64,000 nt of DNA from Desmodesmus armatus. Taxonomy: Eukaryota > Chlorophyta > Chlorophyceae > Sphaeropleales > Scenedesmaceae. A program made the position numbers and the translations under genes. How positions within the stretch are numbered: position 1 is the stretch's first letter; each line of letters opens with the position of its first letter. Positions 47,329 through 62,300 of this stretch are shown here, in pieces. Below the pieces are notes generated by a model. The model was not told the origin of the DNA, did not search any database, and saw only the letters and a list, made by a program, of their open reading frames with translations. Where the stretch lies: NCBI GenBank assembly GCA_007449985.2, contig VIIQ02000087.1, forward strand, positions 310,001 through 374,000, written 5' to 3'.

Positions 47329-50300
47329 TAAGCAGCGGCACTCTGTAGCAGCGGCAAAGCAGCAGTGCAGTTGTGCTGTTAACAACAAGACGTGTGCTTC
47401 CTGTCTGGCTGCCGGCTCAGCCGGGGGTTGCTGCGTCTGCTGTTTTCTAATCAGCTGCAGGTTTCGGGTGGGATGGGGACATGACCTGTGTGCAGGGTGG
47501 GGCCTCCTTGTGTTGTGCATCCTGTATGCTGCTGCTGGAACAGCAGCAGCAACAGGCACTTGACTTTCGGGTTGATCTTGACTTGCTTGGACTGCTGCAC
47601 CAGGAGCTGCTGCCGTTTGCAGTCAGCTGGCCTGTTCGACAGCCTTTGGTGAATTGTCGGTGTTCCCTATGCTCAGCTTCAGCATGCCAGTTATATCCTT
47701 GATCACAGGGATGCAGCATCTGGTGTGTATAATGTCTATAGCCGGTTGTGTGCTGTTGCTGCCCCCAGCTCCATGTGTGTTCCTGACAGGCCTTGCTGCC
47801 CTGCTTTGAGGTGTGTGAGCTTGATTGTGAGGCGGAGGCAGCTGTACAAGCTGCTGAACGTAAACACCAAGCCTGCGCCTTGTAGGTGCAGGCAGGCGCT
47901 GTGATGGCCCTGGTGTGGGAGGCCAATGCTGTGCCTCTGACAGCACTATGCAGCAGTTTGCATGAGTGGCCGGTGACCTGTACTTTGTAAACAAGCTGCT
48001 GCTGAGTTCATTCACCTGATTGTGCCTGTCAATGGTGACGAGGCTGGTGCCAGCATGCATGTCAGCAGTTTGCCTATCTATGCGTATAATTGCTAGGTTG
48101 AGTGGATGAGTATGATCATTGCTTCTCCCATCCATCTGCATTGTGCACAGCTGTTTTGCCTGCCGGAACCATCATCTCAACATATCCTTCATCTTTCAAC
48201 TGCCTTGTATCACCACAGCACCCACTCTCGAGCGCAGCAGCAGCCCAGCACATTCCAACATTCACCCATCACCTATGTCTCACAACATGCAAACCAAACT
48301 TGTTAATTAAGCAACATTTGTCTCAAATCATGCAAACCAAGCTTGACAACCAAGCAAGCCACCGACTCTTGCACAGGCAGCCAACAATTTCAGCAGGGTA
48401 TTTTGTACAATGTCCCACTTTCGACACAATTTTCACAAAGGCAGTGCCATGATGACAGCACAACCTGTATGAAATAGTGCATGTGTTCCGGGCACTGTCT
48501 CACAAATAGTGCATGGCTTCACATTCCACCAAAAGGGCATTTGTGGCTGTCAGCTTGCACCATTTGCCACTACACGAACTTGTTTCTCCATGAACCCTGT
48601 ATGATTTGATATGGTATCGAACAGCATCCAAAACTGTGCACCGGATGTGTTTGTGGCTTCTACGGCTGTATGGGCCTCTGCTATGCTGCACCGCCTGCTG
48701 TGTGACCTGCCTAGCTGTGCTGCACTGCATGAGCATGGACATAACCCAGGATGAAGCATCCAACACTCCCACACTACTCTTCTGCTCCGCACACCCAGAG
48801 CAACACGCCAAGGCATGCTCAGCAGGCGGCTGTGTGCCCCACAGCAGCTGTTTTGATGTACCAGTCTAATCTGTCTGACAGGTATCATTGCTGCAAGGTG
48901 CAGGGTTTGCGATTCAGCTGCATCAAGGGGTAACCTCCGCACATTTTCCAGCTTAGTGCCATGAGCTTGCATCAGTTCAATGATCTGTGCCACTCCTTGT
49001 GGTGTTGCAGCCTTGCCCTCATCAGCACTTGTGTATCTGCCAGGCTTGTCCCATCTGCAGGCATCTGCAGGCTTGTCTAAGGTGTTCTGCAGCCACTGGC
49101 TGCAGCACAGCGTGCTGCCAGCACGGTACGCTGTGCCTGTTAGATTCTGTGAGGTGTCCGCCCCAACAGCAACGTGATGGCCACGGTTGACTTCGGAAGT
49201 CAACAGTGTGATGCAATTTGCAGATGCCGTTTACTTTGGAGATGGCGTATGCTGCCAAATCTGCAATGCAGACATCAAGTGGTTGGCAAGCCAGTGGTTC
49301 CCAACCAGTGAGTGACTCCCTGGTGGTTCACTCCCTCAATCATCCTGGCAGGAAGATCCATTTGGCCCCCTTCTTGTGTGGCAGCTGACGCTTTGCAGCG
49401 CTCACTCACTGGCCACTGACACACCAACATACTGACAACAACTAAAGTTTTGACACCACCATGCAAGGCCCTTTGCTCACGCAAGCGCAGGCTTGTGAGC
49501 AACCAGAGCCATATAAGATGAATGCATACACTGTCAAGTCTTCAGCACAACTGCACTGCATCACAGAAGCGCTAGCGCTGCTCTGCCTTTGGCAGCCACC
49601 ACAAAGAGGACCACCAAACAAATACGACACACGGACGCTACACAGGTTGTGTTTACTAAACATAGCATGATGCCGTAATGCAATGCATTGACATAGGAGG
49701 GCGGTGAATAACCCAGAGCAAAGTGAGGATACACCTGTGGATATCCTCCTGGGCCAAAGGTGTCGTCAGCCTGTGCGACGCATGCGACATGCAGCAGGGT
49801 GCGCTGCCATGCATGGTGATAGAATTGATTTTCAGTTGCCAAGGCAGCACAAGCAGCATTTTCAGCAGCTCTGATGCCACCATCTGCCCTAACTCTCAGC
49901 AGCCATGTGACCCCTGCCGCCAGCGCGAGCGCTCACTCATTCACTGGCCCTGCAGCACCAGCACTGGCTGCTTGCAGTGGTGCAGGGCGTAGTTGCTGAC
50001 GCTGCCAATGAAGAACTCCTTGAGGGCGCCCCTCTTGTGCTTGGCCATCAGCAGCACGGCAGCGTTCAGCTTCTGCGCACGCTTGCACACCAGCTCACCG
50101 ATGGAGTCACAGTCCACACAGCTGCGCGCCACCTCAACCTTGTAAGGGATCTGCAGGATCAGCAACCATGAGCGCAGGCAGCAGCAACAATCAGCAAGCT
50201 CGTCCAACACCTAAGCTGGTCTTGAATTGGATGTCCAGGCTGTCACCAATGTGCGTACAGCTGCTCTTGATGAAATGCTCTTTGGCAATGCTCTCATGGG

Positions 50301-53300
50301 GTGCGTATGCATGAATCATCATGCCGCTCCGCTAAGCTAGCGGCTTGCGTCCCCATGTCTGAGATTACCCTGCTTGCAACGGCGGCTGTGAGAACTATGC
50401 ATGGTGTAAAGCGCCAGCTTGCAGAGGACTCACGTGCAGCTGGATGAGGCGGGTCTCAAAGCGCTCCTTGATCCAGGCGCGTGCGGCCTTCTCCTGCAAT
50501 CAGCAGACAGCATGCAGCGGTGTTGTCAGAAGCACCAGGGCGGTCAATGCAAATTAGAGTGGTAGTGTGCATAGGAGCTTGCATGACCAGAACATGTGCC
50601 AGGTGAATTTGCATGGGACCACGCTGGTGGGGCCAAAAGTAGACAAATCAGGTCCACAGAACACTAACTGTGCCAAGCTGCCACTCACAATTTCGCAGCG
50701 TGCCTGGGTGTCCTCTCCAATCACATCAGGTGAGAAGTCAGGGGCCATGGCTGTCTGCTTTGGCGGGGCGATCACGTGCAGGATGTGCAGGACATCCCCA
50801 GGCTGCACGCAAGAACAGACAATTGCAGAAAGGGTGATGATATGCTTCAGGCACAGTCACAGGCTTTCTGTCATGGTGCTACCTGGTCAAATGCAAGAGT
50901 CTCCCCACCTTCCTCCCACCCACCCCAACCGCACTGCTGTTTTGGACATAACCAGTGCCTTGACAACCCATTGGTTGCTGCTGTACCCCCAAGCAACTCC
51001 ATGACTGGCCCCAACTGCAGCAGCTGCGCCTGCTGCAGTCTCCGACATGGGGACTCACCCTGTACATGTTGCTGACTGCCCAATCCAGCACATTTTCAGA
51101 GGTAGGGCGCTCATCGACTGTCAGCATGATCACACGGCGCTCATGACGCTCTCCAACCATGGTGTCGAGGTGAAGTTGACGTGTGTCTGTTGTTGGATTG
51201 TCAAGAATGACTTCAGAATGAATGAAACGTTATCTGTAGCACTGTATGATTCCTGGTGCTTCGTTTTTGCAGCGTTGTTGATGCTGTCCACAGCTTCGCG
51301 CCTTTTTATGGGCGCGCCAGCCGCACAACTTACGCTACGTGCCTGACACATCTGATTTGTTACAGCCCCGTACCACTTACAAAATCAACAAAAAGCTTCT
51401 AATTCCATCAGCATCTTGACGCAATTGAGCAACACCCCAGAGAGGGAGCAACCCGTGTGGTGTTGTGGCACAGACCATGGCATGAGCTGCCTGCTTGATC
51501 ACGGTGATGAGGCACACTCCTACCACTCAATATTTGCAAGAAACATGTGATTGACCTGCCAGTGGGGTCTGTACTGTTGGGTCTGGCGCTATATACACAC
51601 ACTCAGTGACTCAATTCGTTTCTGTCAGCCTGTCTTTTGTGAAGATGCAGTCTGCAGAAAGAAGATGTGGTCTCATGGTGATACATGGCCAGGATGGCCT
51701 TGTGTCTGTCCTGGCTGGCTTTACACACCTGAAGAGCAGGGCAGGAGCAGGGACTACCCAAGGTCGCAAAGAAGCCCGTCGATCTTATCCGTGTGCCTGC
51801 AGCAACAGGCCAGCATGCAAGCTTGATGACAGAGTCGTGCTGTTGCCCTTTTAAAAAAAACCAGTCGTGCTGTTGCACTTTGAGGCCACGAGACAGCAGG
51901 CTATTGATAGCATTTACAAAACAGTTGGCCAAACACCAGCGACAGTGCACCTTGACAACACCCAGGACGCAATTAGTGGCACTTAGGCTATGTCACATAC
52001 AAAGACTGCCGCAAAAGCCGCTATGTGGTTCTACCTTGATACCAGCACGGCAGCGCATCACCCTGCCTACCCTCAGAAGCTGCACATAGCAACATACTAG
52101 TACACTGCAAACCTCGTTGACCAGCAGCAGCTGCCAAGCAAACCAGCCTAGACACTTGACGGCCTGCTACCAGCCAATGACACTACAACAGGAAATCCTT
52201 CAGCTGATCACACACAAGATCACTATAGATGGCGGCAGACGAATGGCAGTTGACCAGTGGTCACAAAAAGTTAGCAAAGGACGCTGACGGTTGTGCTGAT
52301 GCAATCCAAGCATGCCACCCCACACCAACATAGACACTGAACCTGGCATGCAGCATGCAGAAGCACGACACCACTACCCTGTGACACACTGTGACACAGC
52401 AAGACATCCCTAGGTCCTCACACAAACTTGAACAGGACCCAATGTGCACACAAAACCCAACCATGCGCAGGTTGGTATGCCCTCCAGCCAACTCGTGCTA
52501 GCCAGAGCTGGCACCATACTCACATCTGCACAGGATGCAGTGCGCCCCCGACCACTGAAAACAGCTGCAGCTCACCACAGCATTTCTGCTGTGAGCCAAG
52601 CACCATCAAAGGATACTCATCCCTTCCTCAAACTCACGCCAGCATACCCTCACGTAATCCGCACGCACCCTTGTCTGCGCTCCAACCACCACACCCCCAA
52701 TCTGCACCTGGCAGATCCTGCCGTCAAAGACTGGCTGGTGCTCAGCTGCCAGGTGCTGCTGTGTCAACTGGCCGTTCCTAGTCGCAGTGCAGCACCAGCA
52801 CGGGCTGCTTGCAGTGGTGCAGAGCATAGTTGCTGACACTGCAGGACACAGCAGCCAGAGCAGGAGGACACACACACAGCAGTCCAGCAAGCACAACAAG
52901 CTCAGACAAGAGCAGGTGAATTTACCAGATGGCCACCCCAGGCATTGCAATGCACCACATGCACATGCGTTCGCTTAGTGTGGTGCCGTTCGATTGCCTA
53001 AACTCTCAGGAGGCCTCAGCACACAGCAGCTGCCAATACTCAGCCGGGTGCGTGTGCATGACGGAACCAGCAGGCCTGCATGGACCCTGTATTCACTCAT
53101 GCACACCAGCGCTGCAGCGCTGCAGCGCTGTAGTCTCACCTGCCAATGAAGAACTCCTTGACAGCCCCACGGTTGTGCTTGGCCATCACCAGCACGGCCG
53201 CGTTCAGCTGCTCAGCGCGGCGGCACAGCAGGGCGCCAATGCTGTCGTTGTCAACGCAGCCACGCACGATCTCAACCTGATAGGGGATCTGCACATTGGA

Positions 53301-56300
53301 GACAATTGCGAGGGACAAGCAGGCAACATAGGTGATGCAAAGCATGCCAAGTGCAATCTGCGGCGGCCTACTGTTGACTTTCAGGCAAGCTGTGGAAAAC
53401 AAGCAGGGGGCAAGTGGGAGACATCCGGGGGGTGGGGGGACAACACCAAGCACACCATGTCACCAGGGCACTTGACCTGCCCAGCAAGTGCGCACAGCTG
53501 CCATGCGTGGAATGTGTCAAGGCCTGGCCAATCAGCAAGCACACATGCCTGCCTGAGTGTGAGCAGAGCAGTCGCTGGGTCTCAGCTTTTCGGAACTTCT
53601 GATAGAACTTAGGGCTGGAAATTCCAAGCTAGTGCAGCATGTGAGTTGTGTGTGCACCCACCTTGAGCTCGATCAGCTTTGCCTCAAATCGCTCCTTGAT
53701 GAACTGCTGGGCATGCTCCTCCTGCAGCATCAGCCAGCAGTACACCATACGGGGGGTTGGCAAGTGAGGCTGGCGGGTCCTGCAGCGCTGCTAGCACTAC
53801 CCATCGCCTCCTTGTGATCTCCTTGATCTCCTTTGTGCCAGTTGCTGCACACCTTCCTGGCGTTGTGTGTAGATACACGCATACAACAGTGCCCGGACGC
53901 TGCTGGAATACCCCGCTGCTTTCCCGGTTTGATGCTCACCACCTTGCGCCTTGTCTCTTCGTCGTCCTCCACAATCCCTTCAAGGCCCATGTCTGGCGTG
54001 ACCACCAGGCGGCGGGCTGGGGCTATCACATGCAGGATGTGGATGGAGTCACCAGCCTGCAGTCACACAACCCAAACAAAGTATTCAGCAGTTGCGCAAC
54101 TTTGAAGCCTGTAGTACAGCGTTCATGTGCAGTGTGCCTGTGATCGGCTGGTCCGCCGGTCTGCTCACTGCCCGAACCTCCTGCTTTAAATCCGTTGCTG
54201 TGGACTCGGTCAGTGGCCAAGTGGACTCACTCTGTAGAACTGTGACAGAGCCCATTCAAACACCTTGTCCGATGCAGGGCTCTCATCCACTGTGACCAGG
54301 ATGTTCCTTGTCTCGCCGTTTGCCATGGGGGCCAGGATGACTTGGTTCACTGCACACGGGCAGCAGGAACACAAGCAGTCTCCATGAGAAGAATGCCTGA
54401 TCTCATCACACGGCCGCAATGGTGCATTGTTGTTCCCCTCCTCTGCATCAACACCTAAGACTCGGTGCAGGAACCCCATTGCCCAGCCCATGACTGCTCA
54501 ATGTCCTTTTGGTTGCTGCTTCAGCAAGTCTTGTGCTGTGCGCCTAGATGCTGCCGGGAATCAACTTCAGGGCCTGCGTACCAAAACGTATGGATGTATG
54601 CGACGAGCACGCCTGGAATGGCTGCTTGGCTGACGTGGTACGCCTGTTGGTGATGGTGTCGGAAAAAGGTTCCGGTAGTAGCTGGATCGTTCGAAGCTCC
54701 AGAGCAGATAATCGCTTGAGGTGAATCAAATAATTCCGTTTTCAAGGGCGGGTGAAAATGGAAGAGGTCACTAGCAGTACCTCACACAAAGGGGCGATGA
54801 CAGTTACCAGTGACACTGCACTGTTTCTGGTACAAGGGCACAACATGGGCCGCCCCCAGTGGCTGTGGAATTCCAGATGAGCCTTTCAGATAACACAGGA
54901 GGACTTGCATGGATTGCATGTGCTGTGCACTTGCGCCACCGCATGTGCTGGCTACGGTAATACGGGGGGGGTACGCACTTGTGCAAGGACACAGTTACAC
55001 AAACAATACATGAGATGTGCACTTTTGGCACCAACGGACTAACGGACTGGCACAGGAAGGGGCCTGCTCATGTTTGAGGGGCAACCTCACTCCCGTGAAT
55101 TATACCCCTGATGGTACTGCTCGAGGAAACAGTATCCTGGGGCCCCACACAACGCCCCAACAGTGTGAAAACCCAACACCAGAGGTCTGTCACCTCGGCA
55201 GAAGACCGGGATACCTCAACCCCCACACTTAGGACTGTAGGCCCCACACCGAATGACCAGAGACTTCTGCCTGTCTGGCAGTTTCCTTGCGGGAATCAGC
55301 CATTGGACAAGATCAAGCTGCTGTCAGTTGAGCTTCGACTAGCAGACAGGCAGGCGACAGTCACAACAGCCCACCCTGAACAACTCTCCAGCTCAACCAC
55401 CAGCCACACAGGGCTCAAGGACACGGATCAGGTGGCAACAGCGACAGACACAACTCAGACACAGGGGGATGTACCAACCCAAGGTGAGGGCGACTGACTG
55501 ACAGCGTGCAAAAGGCCAAAGGATGCAAAAGGAACCAAGGGTTGTGGAGTGTGCCCTTTTCCTCTGATGCCAGGAAACTGTCTCTTCTCACTGCAGTGTA
55601 TTTTCAACAACCACGAAAGCACCACAACACTCCTGCACAGTCAAAAAACGCAGGGGGCACCAAGACAGTACTCGATTCCATGCACCACGTATGCCTGACC
55701 CAGGCTATGTACTGCAGCCGCCAAACCGTCGCTGCCTCAACAAACGCACCAGGAGCCATAGGTCATGCCGTGCAAGGCTTGCAGCCAGCCCTCGTGCCTG
55801 TCTGTTCATACTAGCAAGGCCTCACAGCCGGAAGTAAAAAGATCAACAGCTGCAGCACATTGCTGGCACTCAATGACAACCCAAGCACTTGAGGCATCAC
55901 GGAAACTGCACCAGCGCACACACCACATGAGACAAGGGCACCAGGGCGCACACACCCCGCGCTTTGTTCATTACTCACAGCTCTGCTTTGCAAGGCCTGC
56001 ACTGTTTCCCACTCTCAGCCACAGCCACACACGCAGGTCAGGGTGGTTTACCCTGGCCGCAACACACAGCATGCTCAACACTGCACTCCGTCTCTTTGCT
56101 CAGCACTGTCGACTCCCACAGCCAAGTAGCCACCTGCACTACCAGCCAACACGCACGTCCTCAACCCACCCCACGGCAGCCCTGCCCACCACCCAAAGCG
56201 ATGGAACTCTCGCGCTACTGTTGCAACGGCGCCCTTTGTACAGCTTGTGGCTGCGCCAGACCCGCACACACGCTCACAAGTCGACGTCGCTCCACGCTTC

Positions 56301-59300
56301 TCACAATTGCAACACCACAACAAAAGCTGGATAGGATGGCGCAGCAAGCCAACCAAGCTTTGTATTCGCCACGCACCCCTCAGATGCACAGGTGCTTCAG
56401 AAAAGAACCCCGCCCTTCAAGAGATGGCCACAGCACACGCCGCTCTCACTCCAGGCACTCAGTAGGTGTCCTCACAAAGCACACAACCAGCACACACACA
56501 CAGGCCTGGAGGAGGGTCAGCCCTCCCAGCAGCAGCTGTGTCTCAATGCTCCCAGCACCAGCTGTATGTAAATGCAAGGATGACACCATCCAGCACACAG
56601 CAGTAGGCCCCCAGACAAACATCGCCCGCCCCACAAAGCGCAAGCATAGGTATAGCTACCCTCAGTAAGGGCTGTTTATGCCCTGGAGACAAGCAGCATG
56701 GAGGTGGCAGCCTGCTCACAACAAGTACAGTGCACTCACAGCGCATGGGGAACGGATACCAGCGAGTGCAACACAGCCTAGGACTGCAGCGCAAACGCAG
56801 AATAGTAAGCCCCAGCACAATGGGAACGAAGACAGTGACAAGAAAACAACAAAAACATACAGACAACATCGACTGCACAAGAAGCAGCCATAACATGGAC
56901 AAACTTTATCGAACCCCGCTAAAACCTCTCCCCACAGGAATACGAGCAAGGCATGCCCTTCCAGCATGCTATGGCCCGCCCTCAGCCCTGAGATGTCAAG
57001 CTATGTTGTACAAACGGATCATAACCACAGATGGCCACTGCGCAAGCCCCTACATCCCCACCATCCCTGCGACCAACAGGCTGGGACACCCAACCCATTC
57101 CTCAGGGTGACAGCGCAGCATGTCATCTCATCTGCTGCAAACCACCAGCCACCCTGCATGGCAAACCACATGTTTACTGCGTACGAGTCGTGCACAAACA
57201 GGCACCCTGTAGGTGCATGTCACGCACCGCAACACCAACACCGCCGCTGCAGCAGCTGCTTATGCTGCCACCATGCGCTGTGTAGAAGCTGCGCCCGCTG
57301 TGGTGCCTGCAGGTGCGGCGCGCGCTGCGTTGCCAACTGGGATGAGTGTGTAAGAGTGACCGTTGAGGCCACCAGTGGGAAGGCTGTTGTGCTGCATCTT
57401 TACACGGAACACCTCGGGTGCAGGGTGGCTGCCAAACTCAACAAGGTCCTGCAGTCAACAACAGCACGATAGCAAAGCGACCAATCAGCACCGCATGCAA
57501 CCTTCACATCCCTGCAGGACCTGCTGCGCGCTTGCAACATGCACTTATGTGTCACTAGGCTGCCAGGTGGGATGCTGCAAACAGGCACACATGGATTCAA
57601 TACATCTACGCTATTTCGGCTAGTGTCTCATCGATGTCTGTGAGATCATTTTTCGCATACTCGCGAGAATGAGACTATTGCTCGCAGCCTCGCTGCTGGC
57701 CACTCCCACATCTCCAGCACAGTCACCACGTCAGCACAGCAGTCCTCACCTGTGGCATCAGCCTGATCTTGTCACCCTTCTTCACTAGCTTGCCATTCAC
57801 CCAGGTGCCGCTGCTGCTGGGCAGGTCCTGCACCCAGCAGTCTCCCTGCGCATCCTTCCACACGCGCGCATGCTCAGCAGCAACGTTGGACCCAGACACC
57901 TCCAGATCGGGCACAAGGCTTGCATCTACCAATGCCAGGCCGTTGCTGCTGGCAGCTCCGCTGACCACGGATGTAGCTGGGGCAGCAGCAGTACCGATTG
58001 CCAGTGGTGACTCCTGGATGTACACACCCTTGGCCTCGATGGTGCTGGTGGCATCTGCTGTCTCGCAGGTGGGGTCGCGCTCGCTGAGCAGCATCCAGCG
58101 CGCGTGAGCAGAGCGCACGATCTCATCATCGCTGCGCATGAAGGTCTCAAAGTCTTCCTCGCTGAACACCTGCAGGCGTGCAGGGACGATGTGCAGCACA
58201 CACACATGTCATGATGATTGTGTCGCCTGTCATCAAGCTTAGTGTCTTACACAGTATGAAATGTGGGACACCACAGCACCAGTCACATAGGCTGCCAAAT
58301 TTGCAGTTGCAGGACGGCCAGCGTTGCAAATGTTTTTTGCAACGTTTGATCACATAGCAGACGGCCCGTGGCATGGGTCGAAGTGCACTTTGTCATTGGT
58401 GCTGGCGTGGTAATGTCACTACTGAAATTTGACATGATGCATGCAATGCGATGGGCCTGACCACACACGGCTCATAGTCCTGCAATACATGTTGACTAGC
58501 CCACATGTCTGGCTGCCTACCTTGAGCCTGTCCTCAACCCTGCATGCGCTGGGGCGTGCGCGGGCCAGGTGGGAGTTGTTGCCGCCCAGCACCCAGTCCA
58601 GCACGGAGGGCATGGTCAGGTGCATCACAGCACGACCGACGACGCGCCCAGGGTGGGGGATGTGGAACTGCTTGATCCACTCCAGGGGGCCCAGGCCCTC
58701 TCCCAGATAGGCCTTGTAGGTGGACGCCATGATGGCGGCCATGCCTGTGCGCACGGTACACAGCATGTGCCAGCGGTCAGTCAAGCAGCATCATTGCAAT
58801 GGCAAAAGCCACATGTGGCAGAAGAATTTTAGGCTCAGGCACCACAACCTGCGGCATGACGTTGTCATGTTCCGCCTCATGCAGCCAACTGCAGGTTGTG
58901 CCGAAACTGCGGACTTGCATACAACAGTGCATGAACACTCCACGCACATGCTGCAGGAAGCGAACAACTGGCGGGAACTGGTTTGGGCTACTCACGTGCC
59001 ATGCCGTGGATGGAGGCTGCGCGGACGATGCGTCCAGCCTGGTATGTGCCCCACAGTGCGCCAACATCGAGCTTGTCTGGGTTGCCGTTCACCTGCAATG
59101 GCACCAGCACACAGCACACAAGTTCAGCATGCTGCTGGTGCCCACACGACCCTAGCACACATCACACTTCCCCCCTGAAGGAATAAGTACCAGGCCACGA
59201 TGGTGCTGGCTCGCCTCTCAAACACCGTCCTGCTCTGCTTCATAAACTCAACAATACTAAGAGTGCATCCATCTCGCCAGCCACAGCAATCCCAGAAGAG

Positions 59301-62300
59301 TAGCCACAAGGCAGCCAAGCAACAGTATGGTTGTGTGTACCTACCTTGTCCAGTGCCTCTCCCATATCGACGCCCAGCTGGAATGCATCCTCAATGGCCA
59401 TGCAGCCACCCTGGCCCAGGTTGGGCTGCATGGCATGCGCGCTGTCGCCCAGCAGTGCCACACGGCCCTGGCACCAGGAGCTGCGGCACAGCACAGCACA
59501 GCACAGCAGGACACATGTTGCAGCCTGTCAGCACAGGGAGTGCGGGAGATGGATGGCAGCAACGGACGAATGACATGCACGTGCGCGACAGCATGGCAAG
59601 CTTCAGTGAGCACAGCTGGATGTTGCGACATTCGGCAGTGTGCAGTGTAAGGTGCGCCGCTTCCTGCAGCTGTGTGCAAGCCCGTGTGCTGCCACTTACA
59701 AGATGGGTGGCCTGTCGTTGATGTCACGCCTGAGGATGTCCTGCTCTGGTGTTGCCTTGATCAGGTCTGTCACATCAGAGCACCTGCAGCACAACACGAG
59801 CAAGAAAAGTATGGATTGGCTTGCTGTTGCACCCTCGATTGGACTGAAACCAAACATAGATTTTTGCTTGCCGCATGCCACCCATGCTGGGCTTGTGAAG
59901 TGATATCGGCAGCCCTCATGCGAGACACTGCTGACACTGGCACAAGATTGCAGCATGGTGCACACAGGCTGCACTGACACATGGACAAAGTAACATAGCA
60001 ACACTGTGGTGGGTGCTGCCTGATGCCCACCATGCGAAGCTGATGCTTTGTGTATGGAGCCAGTTGCCAAGGCTGTGTGTGGTTCCAAAGGCTGCCAAGC
60101 AGCTGCTCTCCTGCACGTTTGTGATGCTCACCAGTGTCCAAAGATCTCCAACAGCCGCTCCTTGCGCGTCACGCCCTCAGGATCCTGGCCTGCAGGCAGC
60201 AAGTCCAGCACAGCCCAACCAGAATTCACAACAGCGGCTAACGAGGTGCAGTGCTACAAGCCACAATTCTGCAGCACCCAGCACGGCTTGTAGCTTGCCT
60301 GTATCCCTCACCCAGGCACGGCAGCAGCACTGCCGTTTGTGTTGCAGCTGTCATGCTGCCGCACTGGGTGTGCATCAACAGAGCAGGCAAGCTTACCGGC
60401 ATGTCACCCACACAAGGTCCCTCTTTGTAGATATTTACAGCCAGCTATCTACAGCCAGGCAGCTGTGTTGGGTGCACTGTGTTGGCATCGTCACTGACGT
60501 GTGTTGTGCTTGCCGACTGGGCTGATTTGCGTTTGAAACCCTACTCACCGTCTGCGGGCTCCTTGTGGAAGCCATACCACTGCTGCTTGCCGCCGCCGAC
60601 ATCGCTTGACACAAAGTACTGACCATTGCCAAGGAAGACCCTGTAGCCCACGATCTCCAGGTCTGGGGGAGTGAAGTCAGAGATACCTGCAGCACACACA
60701 CAAATTCATTCAAACAACTCGCTTGAGCGGATCCCTGCTAACACATGTTCCAAGCCGCTGGCAAGGCACCAAATCATCACTATGGAACATCCAGCTAGGC
60801 ACAAACAGGCTGCCTGTCTGTTGGTGATGCACCCACACACCATGGCATAGCACACCATTGTAACAAGCACCTGGCACAGACGCTTGTCACAGCGCTGCTT
60901 AGCTATTAGCCCGTGGCCTCACCTGTGTAGCAGGTGTACCCGCTGTAGCAGGGGGTGCTCTCGCCGATCATCTGGCGCCGCACCTTGCTCCAGATGCCGT
61001 CAGCACCGATCAGCAGGTCACCTGTCTCCACACTGCCGTCCTCAAGGGTAATGCTAACAGCAGTAGCACCTGGACCAGCACACACACAATCACGTATGTC
61101 ACCATGGACTCCTGCTTTTGAGCACACATACATACAAACAATGATGTGGCCTCAACACCTGCTGCAACATCCACCGGCTCAGATCAGGAGCACGCAATGC
61201 AAGCAACACTGCTTGACTGTATGTTGTAGAAACAAGCACACGTAGGACCGCCTGCTCGCAAGCCCACCGGCCCAAGTCCCCTGATACCACCCTCCCATGC
61301 ATGTGCCCCACCTGTTGCTGCGTCCTTGATCTCCTCAAAAGACACCACGTTGGCGCTGTTGCGGATGATGCTGCCACGCTTCTCTGAGGGGCACAGCCGC
61401 TCCACTGCGTCAGCCAGAATCTCCTACAGCAGCAAGGCAGGAGGGCAGACACCGGGCACACGTGACAGCATGACATGGACACGTCTAAACAGGCCCATGT
61501 TCATCGTGCGAATGCTGCCGCTCGAAAAACCGCAGGGATCTACAACTTGATGCCGCCAAAACAGTGCCGCCCGCACTGCTGCACCCCAGCGCAAAAACTG
61601 CAAGCCTCAAGCTCTCACAGCAAGGGCAGGGGGGCTCACAAAGCTGGTGATGCAACGTGTGTCGCCTGCTGTCAACGGACACATGCCGCTTGCACAGCTG
61701 TCATGCACTGCGTCAGGGCTGCTGCTCAGGCGCAGCCATGCTGACAGGTTTGATGCGCAGACTACCGACTGCTATGCCGACTACCAACCGTGCATTGCCT
61801 GCTCAGCTGCTGGTCTCACCTGCAGTGTGATGCGGCTGATGACACGGGTGACAGGCAGGCCCTTGGACACTGCAGGGTGGAAGGTGTCAAACTTGATGTA
61901 CCTGTAGTAATGCAAAGACACCCAGAGGTGAGACAGTCATCGCACGCGGGAACAGTAGTCTCCATGTCCTGACCCATGAAGAGACCATGGCGCGAGCAAT
62001 GCCGTGCTGCAGCAGACCAGCCCTGCTGGCAATGCACGCACAGTCTGGATGCCTCTGCGGCACCTGTCTGGTCCCAGCAGCGCAGGTAAGCCTGTCTCTT
62101 GACACCTGCACGCATGTGTGACAGCTGTCTGCCCTCACCAGTCGCCTGTCTCTCCATCACACAGCCCGTTGATACGGTCTCCTGTAATGCAGCCCTCCCG
62201 CAGCACTGCCTCTGCCACTGCAGGATCAATCGCCTCCAGGGCTGCCAGAGCATTGCTCTGAACCTGCAGGTCGAGAACATCACCACGAAGCAGGCGTTCG